Assembly: GCA_963800235.1 (NCBI GenBank)
Contig: CAWDAD010000004.1
Span: 248,001-312,000 of the forward strand
Source of the DNA: CAVVNP01 sp963800235
GTDB taxonomy: Bacteria; Actinomycetota; Acidimicrobiia; Acidimicrobiales; Iamiaceae
Length of the DNA stretch: 64,000 nucleotides
Direction: 5' to 3'
Shown here one piece after another: positions 50,295 to 58,999 of the stretch. Within the stretch, counting starts at the first letter, position 1; the number at the start of each line of letters is the position of its first letter. The notes under the pieces are model-generated. The model was given only the letters and a program-made list of their open reading frames with translations. It ran no database searches and was not told the DNA's origin. A program made the position numbers and the translations under genes.

Positions 50295-52097
50295 TCAGCA
50301 CCGGGCCAGGGCGTCGGCCGGTTCCCTCGGCACCTCCAGCCAGGTGAGCGACGGCGCGTCCCACAGGTTGGCGAGGAAGCGCCCCGGGGTGAGGTCGTCG
50401 CCGGTCGCCCGCCGCAGCCGGCCGACCGCGCCGCAGCGGAGGGCCCGCTCGGCCTCGGCGGACCCCGGGGCGGCCCGGTCGGCCCGCACCCGGGCCTCGG
50501 CCTCGGCCCAGGGGAGCGGCAACCACCGCTCGTGGCCGGGGAGCCCCGTGCGGGCGCCGAGCGGCAGCCGGGCGGCCAGCGGGTCGGCCAGCCCGTGGAT
50601 GTCGATGACCGGGACGTCGACCCCGGCCCGGGCGCCGGTGACGCCGATGCCGCTCAGGAACAGCCAGGTGCCGGACCCGGCGACGGTGGGCAGCTCGCCG
50701 GGTGGGGGCGGGTACGGGGCGTCCGGGACGACCGAGAGCAGGACGTCCGCCCCGGCGGCGTGGCGCCGGCGCGCCAGCGTCCCCTCGCCGTAGAGGTAGG
50801 AGCGGCGCCAGTCGTCGAGGGTGACCGGGTTCCCGCTGCCGGAGAGCTCCACGAAGAACGGCCGCTGGTCCGCCACCGCCCGGGCGCCGTAGCTGGTCGG
50901 GTCCGGCGCCCGCAGGAACCCGGCGACCACCACCGCCCAGGCCACCACCGCCACGAGGGCGCCGGCCTGGGCCAGGCGGGCGGCGCCCGAGGGGCGGAGC
51001 TCGACCACCGCGATCGGGCAGCAGAGGGTGAAGATCGGCACGAGCAGCAGGCGGGCGTGCATGTAGTCGCCGCCGATGGCGACGACGTAGGCGAGCTGCA
51101 GGATTCCGGCGGCCACCACCGCCGCCGACACCGGGGCGGTGGACCGGTCGGACCGCCCCGCGGCCCCGGCGGCGACGGGGTCGCCAGGGGGGTCTCCCTC
51201 GGCGCCGGGGTCGTCGACCGGATCCGGGCCCGACCGGCTGGCCGCCACCCAGACGGCGGCGGCCAGCAGGGGCACGGCCAGCCGGTAGGGCTCCACCGTG
51301 TTGGACAGGTAGAACCACCCCTGGCCGACCCGGAGGTTCCCGGCCGCCTTGGCCAGGGCGGTGTTCGGCACGACCGTGGCGAAGTACCCCATCCGGAAGA
51401 CCTGGTAGGCGATCGGCGCGGCCAGCGCCCACCCCAGCCCGGTGATCGCCTGCCGGCGCGACGGCCGCAGGCCGAGGCCGAGCGCCACCAGCAGGGCCGC
51501 CGAGTGCAGCGCCAGCTCGGGACGGACGAGCGGTCCCAGCCCGACCAGCACGAGCACCGACCGGTGCCGCGGCCGTCCGGCCTCGGCCCCGTCGAGCTCG
51601 CGGGCGGCGGCCCAGAAGGCGAGGCCGACCCAGCCGACGGCCAGCCCCGTCTCCAGCCCGGCGGTGGCGTACTCCCAGGTCGGGGGGAGGGCGGCGATGA
51701 CCACCAGGCCGAACGGCCACAACGGCCCGCGGGCACCGGATCGGCGCCGGAGGCGGGCGGCCCCGGCGGCGGCGGCCACCAGCCCACCCGCCATGGCGGC
51801 GATGCCGAGCCCGACCGCCAGCCAGGCCTGGTCGACGAGCCGGCCGAGCAGGAGCCGCAGCACCGCCAGCAGGGCCAGCCACAGCGGGCTGGTGTAGGCC
51901 TCGACCCGCTGGCCGGAGTTGAAGACCGGCCCGTGGCCGGCGAAGAGCTGGTCGAGGATCCGGAAGTTGATGAAGCCGTCGTCGTCGGTCCACCGCAGCC
52001 GCCAGCCCATCACCACCACCAGGGCCACCGGCACCGCCGCCGCCGACCAGGCGAGCGGCCGGGCGGCGATCCGGCGGCGGAGCGACCCGGGCGGCAT
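50295..52097 (-). CDS. GT-C membrane glycosyltransferase, AftB-like
   Basis: A 600-aa protein with about 9-10 TM helices in the first ~430 residues and a soluble C-terminal domain. Just after the first TM is the DDDGFINFRIL acidic motif, then GHGPVFNSGQRVEAYTSPLW, strongly reminiscent of AftB/PMT-type GT-C transferases that use polyprenyl-phosphate sugars outside the membrane. AftB caps mycobacterial arabinan; here the acceptor is unknown. A polyprenol-P mannosyltransferase gene at 10735 could supply a donor. ATG 52097 is 10 nt after a TAGCAT hexamer; an upstream start would add 24 residues. Confidence 0.75.
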   Translation of the reverse strand: MPPGSLRRRIAARPLAWSAAAVPVALVVVMGWRLRWTDDDGFINFRILDQLFAGHGPVFNSGQRVEAYTSPLWLALLAVLRLLLGRLVDQAWLAVGLGIAAMAGGLVAAAAGAARLRRRSGARGPLWPFGLVVIAALPPTWEYATAGLETGLAVGWVGLAFWAAARELDGAEAGRPRHRSVLVLVGLGPLVRPELALHSAALLVALGLGLRPSRRQAITGLGWALAAPIAYQVFRMGYFATVVPNTALAKAAGNLRVGQGWFYLSNTVEPYRLAVPLLAAAVWVAASRSGPDPVDDPGAEGDPPGDPVAAGAAGRSDRSTAPVSAAVVAAGILQLAYVVAIGGDYMHARLLLVPIFTLCCPIAVVELRPSGAARLAQAGALVAVVAWAVVVAGFLRAPDPTSYGARAVADQRPFFVELSGSGNPVTLDDWRRSYLYGEGTLARRRHAAGADVLLSVVPDAPYPPPPGELPTVAGSGTWLFLSGIGVTGARAGVDVPVIDIHGLADPLAARLPLGARTGLPGHERWLPLPWAEAEARVRADRAAPGSAEAERALRCGAVGRLRRATGDDLTPGRFLANLWDAPSLTWLEVPREPADALARC

Positions 52098-52107
52098 GGT
52101 GCGGCGG

Positions 52108-52113
52108 ATGCTA
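52108..52113 (-). promoter_or_regulatory. -10 hexamer of the AftB-like gene
   Basis: Minus-strand TAGCAT, 10 nt before the ATG at 52097. Confidence 0.4.
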
Positions 52114-52170
52114 GGCGTCGCCCGATCGCCGCCGGTCGGAACGGGGGACGGCACGGCGGGGGCCACCACC

Positions 52171-52176
52171 TACCAT
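52171..52176 (+). promoter_or_regulatory. -10 hexamer, leaderless promoter of proS
   Basis: TACCAT, 8 nt, then ATG at 52185. Confidence 0.5.
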
Positions 52177-52184
52177 CGCCGGCC

Positions 52185-53597
52185 ATGGCCAAGGCTCCGG
52201 TGCTCACCCCCCAGGCCGACGACTTCCCCCGCTGGTACCAGGACGTGCTGGCCAAGGCCGAGCTGGCCGAGAACGGGCCGGTGCGCGGCACCCAGGTGAT
52301 CCGTCCCTACGGCTACGCCCTGTGGGAGCGCATGCAGGCCGAGGTCGACCTCCGGATCAAGCAGGCGGGCGCCGAGAACGCCTACTTCCCGCTGTTCATC
52401 CCCGAGAGCTACCTGACCCGCGAGGCCGAGCACGTCGAGGGGTTCAGCCCCGAGCTGGCGGTGGTCACCCACGCCGGGGGCAAGGAGCTCGACGAGCCGG
52501 TGGTGGTCCGGCCCACCAGCGAGACGGTGATCGGCGAGTACATGGCCAAGTGGGTGCAGAGCTACCGCGACCTGCCGCTGCTGCTGAACCAGTGGGCCAA
52601 CGTCGTGCGCTGGGAGCTGCGGCCCCGCCTGTTCCTGCGCTCCACCGAGTTCCTCTGGCAGGAGGGCCACACCGCCCACCAGACCGAGGCCGACGCCTCG
52701 GCCTACGCCCGGCGGATCCTCGAGGACGTCTACCGGGAGTTCATGGTCGACGTGCTGGCCCTGCCGGTGTGGGTCGGACGCAAGACCCCCCACGAGCGCT
52801 TCCCCGGGGCGACCAACACCCTCACCTGCGAGGCGATGATGGGGGACGGCAAGGCGCTGCAGATGGGCACCAGCCACGAGCTCGGCCAGAACTTCGCCCG
52901 GGTGTTCGAGATCGACTACCTGTCGGAGTCCGGCGAGCAGGAGCTCTGCTGGACGACCTCGTGGGGCGTGTCCACCCGCATGATGGGCGGGCTCGTCATG
53001 GGCCACGGCGACGACCGGGGCCTGGTCGTGCCGCCCCGCCTGGCGCCCACCCAGGTCGTGGTGCTGCTCATCCGCGACGAGGCCGGAGCCGGCGAGCGGG
53101 CCCACCTGGTGGCCGAGGCGCTGGGCGCGGCCGGCGTCCGGGTGCGCCTCGACGACCGGGTCGGCACCTCCTTCGGCCGCCGGGTCACCGACTGGGAGCT
53201 GAAGGGCGTGCCCGTCCGGATCGAGCTCGGTCCCCGTGACCTGGCCGCCGAGCAGGCCACCGTGGTCCGACGCGACACGGGGGACAAGGAGCAGGTCCCG
53301 CTGTCGGGGCTGCGGGTCCACGTCGAGCAGCTGCTCGGCCGGGTCCAGGCCGACCTGCTGGCGACCCGCACCGAGCGACGCGACGCCCGCACCGTCGAGG
53401 TGGGGTCGCTCGACGAGGCCGCCGAGGCCGCCCGCACCGGCTTCGCCCGCCTGCCCTGGGCGCTGGTGGGCACCGACGGCGAGGCCCGGCTGGCCACCGA
53501 GGGCGTCACCGTGCGCTGCGTCCAGCGACCTGACGGCTCGGTGCCCGACGCCGACGACGAGCCCGACCTGGTCTGCCTGGTGGCCCGCAGCTACTGA
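52185..53597 (+). CDS. proS: Prolyl-tRNA synthetase, archaeal/eukaryotic type
   Basis: A 470-aa class II synthetase: DFPRWYQDVLAKAELAEN, GTQVIRPYGYALWERMQ, AYFPLFIPESYL, VVRPTSETVIGEYMAKW, motif 2 region RWELRPRLFLRSTEFLWQEGHTAH given in part, MMGDGKALQMGTSHELGQNFA and motif 3 STRMMGGLVMGHGDDRGLVVPP, then an anticodon-binding domain and a short C-terminus. There is no bacterial-type editing insertion, so it belongs to the ProRS type 3 class. It charges tRNA-Pro. ATG from the leaderless promoter. Confidence 0.94.
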   Translation: MAKAPVLTPQADDFPRWYQDVLAKAELAENGPVRGTQVIRPYGYALWERMQAEVDLRIKQAGAENAYFPLFIPESYLTREAEHVEGFSPELAVVTHAGGKELDEPVVVRPTSETVIGEYMAKWVQSYRDLPLLLNQWANVVRWELRPRLFLRSTEFLWQEGHTAHQTEADASAYARRILEDVYREFMVDVLALPVWVGRKTPHERFPGATNTLTCEAMMGDGKALQMGTSHELGQNFARVFEIDYLSESGEQELCWTTSWGVSTRMMGGLVMGHGDDRGLVVPPRLAPTQVVVLLIRDEAGAGERAHLVAEALGAAGVRVRLDDRVGTSFGRRVTDWELKGVPVRIELGPRDLAAEQATVVRRDTGDKEQVPLSGLRVHVEQLLGRVQADLLATRTERRDARTVEVGSLDEAAEAARTGFARLPWALVGTDGEARLATEGVTVRCVQRPDGSVPDADDEPDLVCLVARSY

Positions 53598-53626
53598 GGA
53601 CGGCCGCCCGCCGCCCGGCGCCGAGG

Positions 53627-54280
53627 TCAGTCGACGGCCCGGAGCAGTCGGGCCACCTCCTCGTCGGGCACCGGGGCGAAGTCCTCGTACCAGGCGCCGA
53701 CCGCCCCCAGCTCCCGGGGCTGCTCCACGGCCACGACCTCGTCGGCCACCTCCAGCAGGCTCGCCGGCAGCCGGCGGGGCGCCACCGGCACGGCCACGAC
53801 CACCCGGGCGGCGCATCGCTCCCGCGCCACGCGACAGGCGGCCACCGCCGTCGATCCGGTGGCGAGCCCGTCGTCGACCACGACCACCAGCCGACCGTCC
53901 AGCGGGCGGGCCGGTCGGCCGGCCCGCAGCGCCTCCACCCGGGCGGCCAGCCGGGCCCGCTCCCGTCCCTCGACGGCCGCGACGTCCTCCGGTCGGACGC
54001 CGGTCGTGCGCAGGACCAGGTCGTGCAGCACCCGCACACCGCCCTCGCCGATGGCCCCCATGGCCAGCTCGGGCTGCTGCGGCACCCCCAGCTTGCGGAC
54101 GACGATGACGTCGAGCGGGGCCCCCAGCACCTCGGCGACCTCGGCCGCCACCGGCACCCCGCCGCGCGGCAGCCCGACCACCACCCGGGGAGGCGGTGCC
54201 GGCTCGTCGCCGTCCGGGGTCAGGCGGTCGAGCAGGAGCGCCCCGAGGCGCCGACCGGCCTCGGTCCGGTCACGGAACAT
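53627..54280 (-). CDS. Phosphoribosyltransferase-fold protein
   Basis: A 217-aa type I PRTase: VVVGLPRGGVPVAAEVA at the N-terminal loop, VVVRKLGVPQQPELAMGAIGEGG and the PRPP motif VVVVDDGLATGSTAVAA at about 134-150. Proteins of this type are often annotated only as phosphoribosyltransferase, sometimes fused to dienelactone hydrolases; the base substrate is unknown. ATG 54280 has TACGGT 8 nt upstream. It ends convergently with proS. Confidence 0.85.
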   Translation of the reverse strand: MFRDRTEAGRRLGALLLDRLTPDGDEPAPPPRVVVGLPRGGVPVAAEVAEVLGAPLDVIVVRKLGVPQQPELAMGAIGEGGVRVLHDLVLRTTGVRPEDVAAVEGRERARLAARVEALRAGRPARPLDGRLVVVVDDGLATGSTAVAACRVARERCAARVVVAVPVAPRRLPASLLEVADEVVAVEQPRELGAVGAWYEDFAPVPDEEVARLLRAVD

Positions 54281-54288
54281 CGCCCTCG

Positions 54289-54294
54289 ACCGTA
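54289..54294 (-). promoter_or_regulatory. -10 hexamer, leaderless promoter of the phosphoribosyltransferase gene
   Basis: Minus-strand TACGGT, 8 nt, then ATG at 54280. Confidence 0.5.
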
Positions 54295-54361
54295 GCGATG
54301 CTCGGTCGCCGGTTCAGCCGCCACCCGAGCACGAGGTCGCCGCACCGGCCCTCTGCGACGG

Positions 54362-54407
54362 TTCTCGGGACATGGAGCGCGTGTCCACGCGCTCCATGTC
54401 CCGAGTT
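54362..54407. repeat. Palindromic repeat, family B, copy 2
   Basis: Perfect 20-bp arms, CTCGGGACATGGAGCGCGTG at 54364-54383 and its complement at 54386-54405, around a TC centre. The sequence is shared with 48179-48224, including the G-rich right flank. It sits in the divergent gap between the phosphoribosyltransferase and fucosidase genes, so termination cannot be its only role. Confidence 0.8.
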
Positions 54408-54471
54408 GTGGTGGGGGGTGGGCGCCGGGGTCCCGGGAACCGGGATCCGGGCTGGGCTAGGAAGGGCGGCC

Positions 54472-55938
54472 ATGGCTCGACGCGACCGGCGTGCCCCCCG
54501 CCCCCCCGTCCCCACCTGGTGGCGGGACGCCAAGCTGGGGATCTTCATCCACTGGACGCCGTCGTCGGTGCCCGGCTTCGCCCCCCGGGGCGCAGAGCTG
54601 CGGGGCCGCTCCCGGCACAACCCGTCCGGCGTGGGCGACCCCATCCCGGGCGAGGAGTACTCGGAGTGGTACCGCAACTCGATGCGGGTTCCCGGCTCGG
54701 CCACCGCCGACCACCACCGGCGCACCTACGGTGACCGGCCCTACGAGGCCTTCGCCGGCGACTTCGAGGACGCTCTCGACGGCTGGGATCCCGAGGGCTG
54801 GGCCGACTCGTTCGCCGCCGCCGGCGCCCGCTACGTGGTGCTGGTCACCAAGCACCACGACGGCTGGTGCCTCTGGCCGACGGCGGTGCGCAACCCGAAC
54901 CGGCGGGGTTGGGCCAGCCGGCGCGACGTGGTCGGCGAGCTGGCCGAGGCGGTGCGGGCCCGGGGCCTGCGCTTCGGCGTGTACTACTCGGGCGGCCTCG
55001 ACTGGACCTTCGACGACCGCCCCATCGCCTCGTTCTCCGACCTGGTCTCGGCCATCCCCACCACCGCCGCCTACCGGGCCTACGCGGCCGCCCAGGTGCG
55101 GGAGCTGATCGACCGGTACCGGCCGGCGGTGCTGTGGAACGACATCGCCTGGCCCGCCCCGCTGTCCGACCTGCGCCCGCTGCTCGACCACCACGCCGCC
55201 ACCGTCCCCGACGGCGTGATCAACGACCGCTGGATGCCGTCGCTGCGGGCCACCGCCCGGGTCCTGGCCCTGCCGGGCGTGGGCGCCCTGCTCGACCGGC
55301 AGGCCGCCCGCACGGTGACCGCCGAGGGGATCGTGCCGCCCAGGCCGCCGGTCTACGACTACCGCACGCCGGAGTACGCCCGCTTCGACCGGATCCGGCC
55401 CGAGCCGTGGGAGGCGTGCCGGGGGATGGACCAGGGCTTCGGGTACAACCGCCACTCGACCGACGAGGACCACATCGGGCGGGCCGACCTGCACGAGCTG
55501 GTGGCCGACGTGGTGAGCAAGGGCGGGAACCTGCTGCTCAACGTCGGACCCCGGGGCGAGGACGCCGCCGTCCCGCCGCTCCAGCAGCAGCGGCTCGACT
55601 GGCTGGCCGGCTGGCTGGGCGGCGCCGAGGGGAACCCGGCCATCCACCGCACCGCGCCGTGGGTGCGGGCCGAGTCGTCCGCCGGCGCCGGCGTGCCCGC
55701 CCTGCGGTACACGGCCCGGGGCTCGACGGTGTGGGCGACGGTGCTCGGGCCGCCGGGTGCGTCGAGCGTCAGGATCCCCCACGTGGCGGCCACGCCGAGC
55801 ACGTCGGTCTCCCTCGCCGACGGGACCGAGCTGCGGTGGTCGCCGGCGCCCGGGAGCCGCACCGGGGTCGAGGTGGAGCTGCCCACCGACCCGGGAGACG
55901 GGCCGCTCGGGATCGGCCTCCACCACGTCACCGGCTGA
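54472..55938 (+). CDS. Alpha-L-fucosidase, GH29
   Basis: A 488-aa glycoside hydrolase: WWRDAKLGIFIHWTPSSVPGF at the N-terminus, EWYRNSM, FAAAGARYVVLVTKHHDGWCLWPT, LRFGVYYSGGLDWTF, VLWNDIAWP with the likely nucleophile Asp224, MDQGFGYNR and VADVVSKGGNLLLNVGPRGED, all GH29 landmarks. A C-terminal beta domain (about 400-488) follows. No signal peptide is seen, so it seems cytoplasmic, acting on imported fucosides. A weak TAGGAA hexamer and no RBS precede the ATG. Repeat B copy 2 lies 65 bp upstream. Confidence 0.9.
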   Translation: MARRDRRAPRPPVPTWWRDAKLGIFIHWTPSSVPGFAPRGAELRGRSRHNPSGVGDPIPGEEYSEWYRNSMRVPGSATADHHRRTYGDRPYEAFAGDFEDALDGWDPEGWADSFAAAGARYVVLVTKHHDGWCLWPTAVRNPNRRGWASRRDVVGELAEAVRARGLRFGVYYSGGLDWTFDDRPIASFSDLVSAIPTTAAYRAYAAAQVRELIDRYRPAVLWNDIAWPAPLSDLRPLLDHHAATVPDGVINDRWMPSLRATARVLALPGVGALLDRQAARTVTAEGIVPPRPPVYDYRTPEYARFDRIRPEPWEACRGMDQGFGYNRHSTDEDHIGRADLHELVADVVSKGGNLLLNVGPRGEDAAVPPLQQQRLDWLAGWLGGAEGNPAIHRTAPWVRAESSAGAGVPALRYTARGSTVWATVLGPPGASSVRIPHVAATPSTSVSLADGTELRWSPAPGSRTGVEVELPTDPGDGPLGIGLHHVTG

Positions 55939-55979
55939 CGCGGCGGCGGGCCCGGCGGACGGAGCCGGGTCGGGCCGGC

Positions 55980-57557
55980 TCAGCCGACCTCGGCGGCGAC
56001 CAGCGGCCAGGGCAGCTCGCGCTCGGCGGCCAGGGCGACGTCGAAGAGCAGGGCGTCGCGGTGGTGCCGGGCCATGACCTGCATGCCGATCGGCAGGCCG
56101 TCGACCAGTCCCGCCGGGATCGAGACCGACGGGTTGCCGTAGACGTTGGCCGGGATGGTGAGCCCGCCCATCGCGGTCAGGTGGGGCATGCGGCGCGCGG
56201 CCCCCTCGGTGACCCGGGTCGGCAGGCCGGGGGCCACGCCGGCCACGGTGCGCATGGCCCCGAGCGCGGCCCGCAGCCCGAGCCGCCCGACCGAGCGGCT
56301 CATGATGGCGTCGATCACCGGCGCCGGGTTCGAGGTGGTCTGGTGGGCGGGGAACGCCGGCCCCGGGTTGGTGGCGCACACGATCAGGTCGGCCCGCTCG
56401 AAGGCGTCGGCCAGCGCCGCGTTCAGCTCCAGGCGCTGCTCCTCGGCCCGGGCCGCCATGTCGAGGTTGTAGAGCCCGCGGGCGGTGACGAGGCCGACGG
56501 CGACCTCGCTGGTGAGCTCGCCCGCGCAGGCCGGCCAGCGGTCCCCGAGGGTGGCCAGCAGGCCGGACAGGTTCCCCATCATCCACGCCGCAGCCAGGTT
56601 GGGCAGCTCGAGCGGCACGTCGACCCGGGTCATGCCCGCCGCCTCGATCAGCGCGTCGGCCCGATCCCGCAGGGCCTCCTCCACGCCGGGATCGAGCGGG
56701 ACGCCGCCGAGGTCCGGGATCACCGCGACCTTCAGGCCGTGCAGGTCGTGGCTGCCGAGGCCGGACTCCCACCCGCCCGGGTCGGGCAGGCTCCACGGGT
56801 CCCGGGGGTCCGCACCGGCGCACACGTCGTAGAAGCGGGCGGCGTCGCGGACCGAGCGGGCCAGGCAGCCGAGCACCACCGTGCCCGGGTTGAAGTGGGC
56901 GTAGGGGCCGCGGGAGATGCGCCCGTAGGTGCCCTTCATGCCGAGCAGGCCGGTGTAGCCGGCCGGGATGCGGATCGAGCCGCCGCCGTCGCCCCCCGAG
57001 GCGAGGGTGACGAGCCCGCCGGCGACCGCCGCCGAGCTGCCCGCCGAGGAGCCGCCCACCGTGCGCCCGTGCTGCCACGGGTTGTGGGTGGTGCCGTTCA
57101 TCTTGGTGAGGCTGACGTTGAGGCCGCCGAACTCCGAGGAGGTGGTCAGACCGACCGGGACCACGCCGCCCTCACCCAGCAGCAGCTCGTTGTTGCGGCT
57201 GGTGTAGGTGGCGATGCGGCCCTCGAAGACGAGCGACGCCTCGGTGAAGGGCCAGCCCTCGACCGGGTCGAGCTCCTTCAGCCCGACCGGGACGCCGCCG
57301 AACGGCTTGGAGACGTCGGCCCCCCGGGCGCGGTCGAGGGCGTGCTCGGGGTCGTCGAGGAAGGCGAAGGCGTTCAGCTCGCTGCCGTCGATGGCGTCGA
57401 GCGTCGCCTGCAACTCCTCGACCGGTGAGCGCTCGCCGGCCCGGAAGGCGTCGACGAGCGAGCAGGCGTCGCCCTTCCAGGTCTCGTCCTTCGTGCGGGT
57501 CGTGCGGGTCGTGCGGGTCGAGCCGGCGTCCGGCGTCGGGTCGGCGTCGATGGTCAT
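55980..57557 (-). CDS. Amidase (amidase-signature family), second copy
   Basis: A 525-aa hydrolase with triad residues Lys94 (VGLKELD), a cis-Ser near 170 (TVGGSSAGSSAAVAGG) and nucleophile Ser194 (GGDGGGSIRIPAG). It is clearly distinct from the amidase at 16769, having a longer middle domain. The N-terminus carries an RTTRTTRT run from a 9-bp DNA repeat near 57490-57525 that is likely non-functional. TACCGT 8 nt upstream supports the ATG at 57557. Substrate unknown; convergent with the fucosidase gene. Confidence 0.87.
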   Translation of the reverse strand: MTIDADPTPDAGSTRTTRTTRTKDETWKGDACSLVDAFRAGERSPVEELQATLDAIDGSELNAFAFLDDPEHALDRARGADVSKPFGGVPVGLKELDPVEGWPFTEASLVFEGRIATYTSRNNELLLGEGGVVPVGLTTSSEFGGLNVSLTKMNGTTHNPWQHGRTVGGSSAGSSAAVAGGLVTLASGGDGGGSIRIPAGYTGLLGMKGTYGRISRGPYAHFNPGTVVLGCLARSVRDAARFYDVCAGADPRDPWSLPDPGGWESGLGSHDLHGLKVAVIPDLGGVPLDPGVEEALRDRADALIEAAGMTRVDVPLELPNLAAAWMMGNLSGLLATLGDRWPACAGELTSEVAVGLVTARGLYNLDMAARAEEQRLELNAALADAFERADLIVCATNPGPAFPAHQTTSNPAPVIDAIMSRSVGRLGLRAALGAMRTVAGVAPGLPTRVTEGAARRMPHLTAMGGLTIPANVYGNPSVSIPAGLVDGLPIGMQVMARHHRDALLFDVALAAERELPWPLVAAEVG

Positions 57558-57565
57558 GGGCGCCG

Positions 57566-57571
57566 ACGGTA
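57566..57571 (-). promoter_or_regulatory. -10 hexamer, leaderless promoter of the second amidase gene
   Basis: Minus-strand TACCGT, 8 nt, then ATG at 57557. Confidence 0.5.
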
Positions 57572-57614
57572 CTCGCCCGGTAGTGGTCGGAGATCGGCCT
57601 CGACCGGCCGTTGC

Positions 57615-57620
57615 TACGCT
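57615..57620 (+). promoter_or_regulatory. -10 hexamer upstream of the permuted papain-like gene
   Basis: TACGCT lies 26 nt before the ATG at 57647, with a purine-rich GGGACGAGG RBS-like stretch between, so this transcript should have a short leader. Confidence 0.4.
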
Positions 57621-57646
57621 CCGTCGTCGGGAAAGGGGACGAGGCG

Positions 57647-58729
57647 ATGGCTGGTGGGACGGCGGTGGTGGAGCCGGCGGTTGGTCGGCGAGGGGGCACG
57701 GGTCACGTCGTCACGGACGACCTGTTCCTGACCGACGACCCCGACGCGTTCATGGGCGCGCTGGTCCCGGGCGACGTCCTGCTCTTCCAGGGCATGGACT
57801 TCCTGGCCGGCCTCGCGCAGATGGCCGAGCGCCGGCCGGTGTACCACTCGGCGCTCTACGTGGGGGTCGAGCGGGGCCAGCACGTGTACGTGCACAACGT
57901 CTCGCACCTCTGGTGGCGCGACCTGGCCGACAGGCCGCCGCCGTCCAGCCAGGTGCGGCCCCGACCGGACTGGGGTCTGCCGGTCCGACGTGAGGCCACC
58001 CGACTGACCGGCCACCTGGTCTTCGAGGACAGCACGCCGCCTCGGACCCGCTACGGGTGGGCCTCCAAGCTCGTCACCGTCGGTGGTGCCGGGGTCGTCC
58101 GGTTGAACGAGTACCTCGAGCGCCAGCACGCCGAGCGGGTTCCCGGGAAGCGGCCGCACGGCCGGGTGCACCACGTGCAGTCGGCGTACGCCCTCCGCTG
58201 GTCCCACCCCGGCGACGGCGGCAACCAGGACGAGGAGCTGGACACGGGCTTCGGCCTGATCGCCGACGCCAACGCGATCCTGAGCGAGCACACCGGCTTC
58301 CCGATCGTCGAGCTGTTCGCCGCCAGCCCCGAGGCCTTCGACCGCTCGGCCGACGGCATGTGGCACCGGCTGCGGCCGGTGGTCGAGCTGGTGGTCGGCG
58401 GGTTCCCGACCGGCGAGCACACCATGGGCACGCTCGGCGACCGGCTCCGCCAGGCGGTGACCCGGCTCGTCTCCGACGGCGACGACGGCTGGAAGCCCGA
58501 CAGCGGTCCCCAGCACATCTGCGCCATGTTCGTCGCCGCGGTCTACGCCCGGCACTTCGGGGCGCGGTTCGAGGTGCGCGGCTTCACCGGCTTCGAGAAC
58601 GACCGCGGCGAGCCGTTCCGCACCCCGCGCGACCTCTTCGACTGCCCGCAGCTGCAGCCCCGGGCCATGTTCGTGCGCCCGCCCCAGCGTTCCCGGTCGT
58701 TCGCTCCCACGTCGTTCGAGGTGGCCTGA
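57647..58729 (+). CDS. Putative permuted papain-like (YiiX/NlpC-related) protein
   Basis: A 360-aa protein of uncertain family. Near residue 38 it has PGDVLLFQGMDFLAGLAQMA, then VYHSALYVGVE and HVYVHNV, which fit the N-terminal His-containing half of permuted NlpC/P60 or YiiX-type amidases. Near 288 it has GPQHICAMFVAAVYARHFG, which fits the later Cys motif. If right, the catalytic order is His then Cys. No signal peptide is seen. Its TGA overlaps the ATG of an 84-aa protein (TGATG), suggesting the two form a pair. Fold assignment is by motif impression only. Confidence 0.55.
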   Translation: MAGGTAVVEPAVGRRGGTGHVVTDDLFLTDDPDAFMGALVPGDVLLFQGMDFLAGLAQMAERRPVYHSALYVGVERGQHVYVHNVSHLWWRDLADRPPPSSQVRPRPDWGLPVRREATRLTGHLVFEDSTPPRTRYGWASKLVTVGGAGVVRLNEYLERQHAERVPGKRPHGRVHHVQSAYALRWSHPGDGGNQDEELDTGFGLIADANAILSEHTGFPIVELFAASPEAFDRSADGMWHRLRPVVELVVGGFPTGEHTMGTLGDRLRQAVTRLVSDGDDGWKPDSGPQHICAMFVAAVYARHFGARFEVRGFTGFENDRGEPFRTPRDLFDCPQLQPRAMFVRPPQRSRSFAPTSFEVA

Positions 58730-58983
58730 TGACCGACGCCGACCCCCCGTCCGGGACCGGCCGGGAGGAGGTGCGTGCGCTGATCCACGCCCTCTACCCC
58801 ATCCCGCGCGATCGCGAGCGGGCCGGCTCGGCGGAGGCGGACACGGAGTTCCCGTTCCCGATGCACCGGGCGGCCCGGGCGGCGGTCGAGCAGATCCGCG
58901 AGGGACGTGACGGGGGCAACGACCAGTCGTCGCAGGAGGGCGTAGCGGGCCGGGGCGATGACCCCGGCCGAACCGGCGACTGA
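58729..58983 (+). CDS. 84-aa protein, function unknown, coupled to the permuted papain-like gene
   Basis: A small charged protein (about EEVRALIHALYPIPRDRERAG, PMHRAARAAVEQIREGRDGG) with a Gly/Asp-rich tail; no signal, TM helix or family recognised. Evidence that it is real: its ATG shares bases with the TGA of the gene before it, and it fills the gap to the SARP regulator exactly. It may be a subunit, inhibitor or immunity-like partner of the upstream protein. Confidence 0.6.
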   Translation: MTDADPPSGTGREEVRALIHALYPIPRDRERAGSAEADTEFPFPMHRAARAAVEQIREGRDGGNDQSSQEGVAGRGDDPGRTGD

Positions 58984-58999
58984 TCGCCGCAGCTGGGTG

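Noticed and set aside
50532..52184. Large N-terminal extension of the prolyl-tRNA synthetase frame
   Set aside because: It is antisense to the AftB-like gene, and the synthetase start at 52185 fits both the family and the promoter.
48179..54407. Family B repeats considered as CRISPR repeats
   Set aside because: Only two copies 6 kb apart, no spacers and no cas genes.
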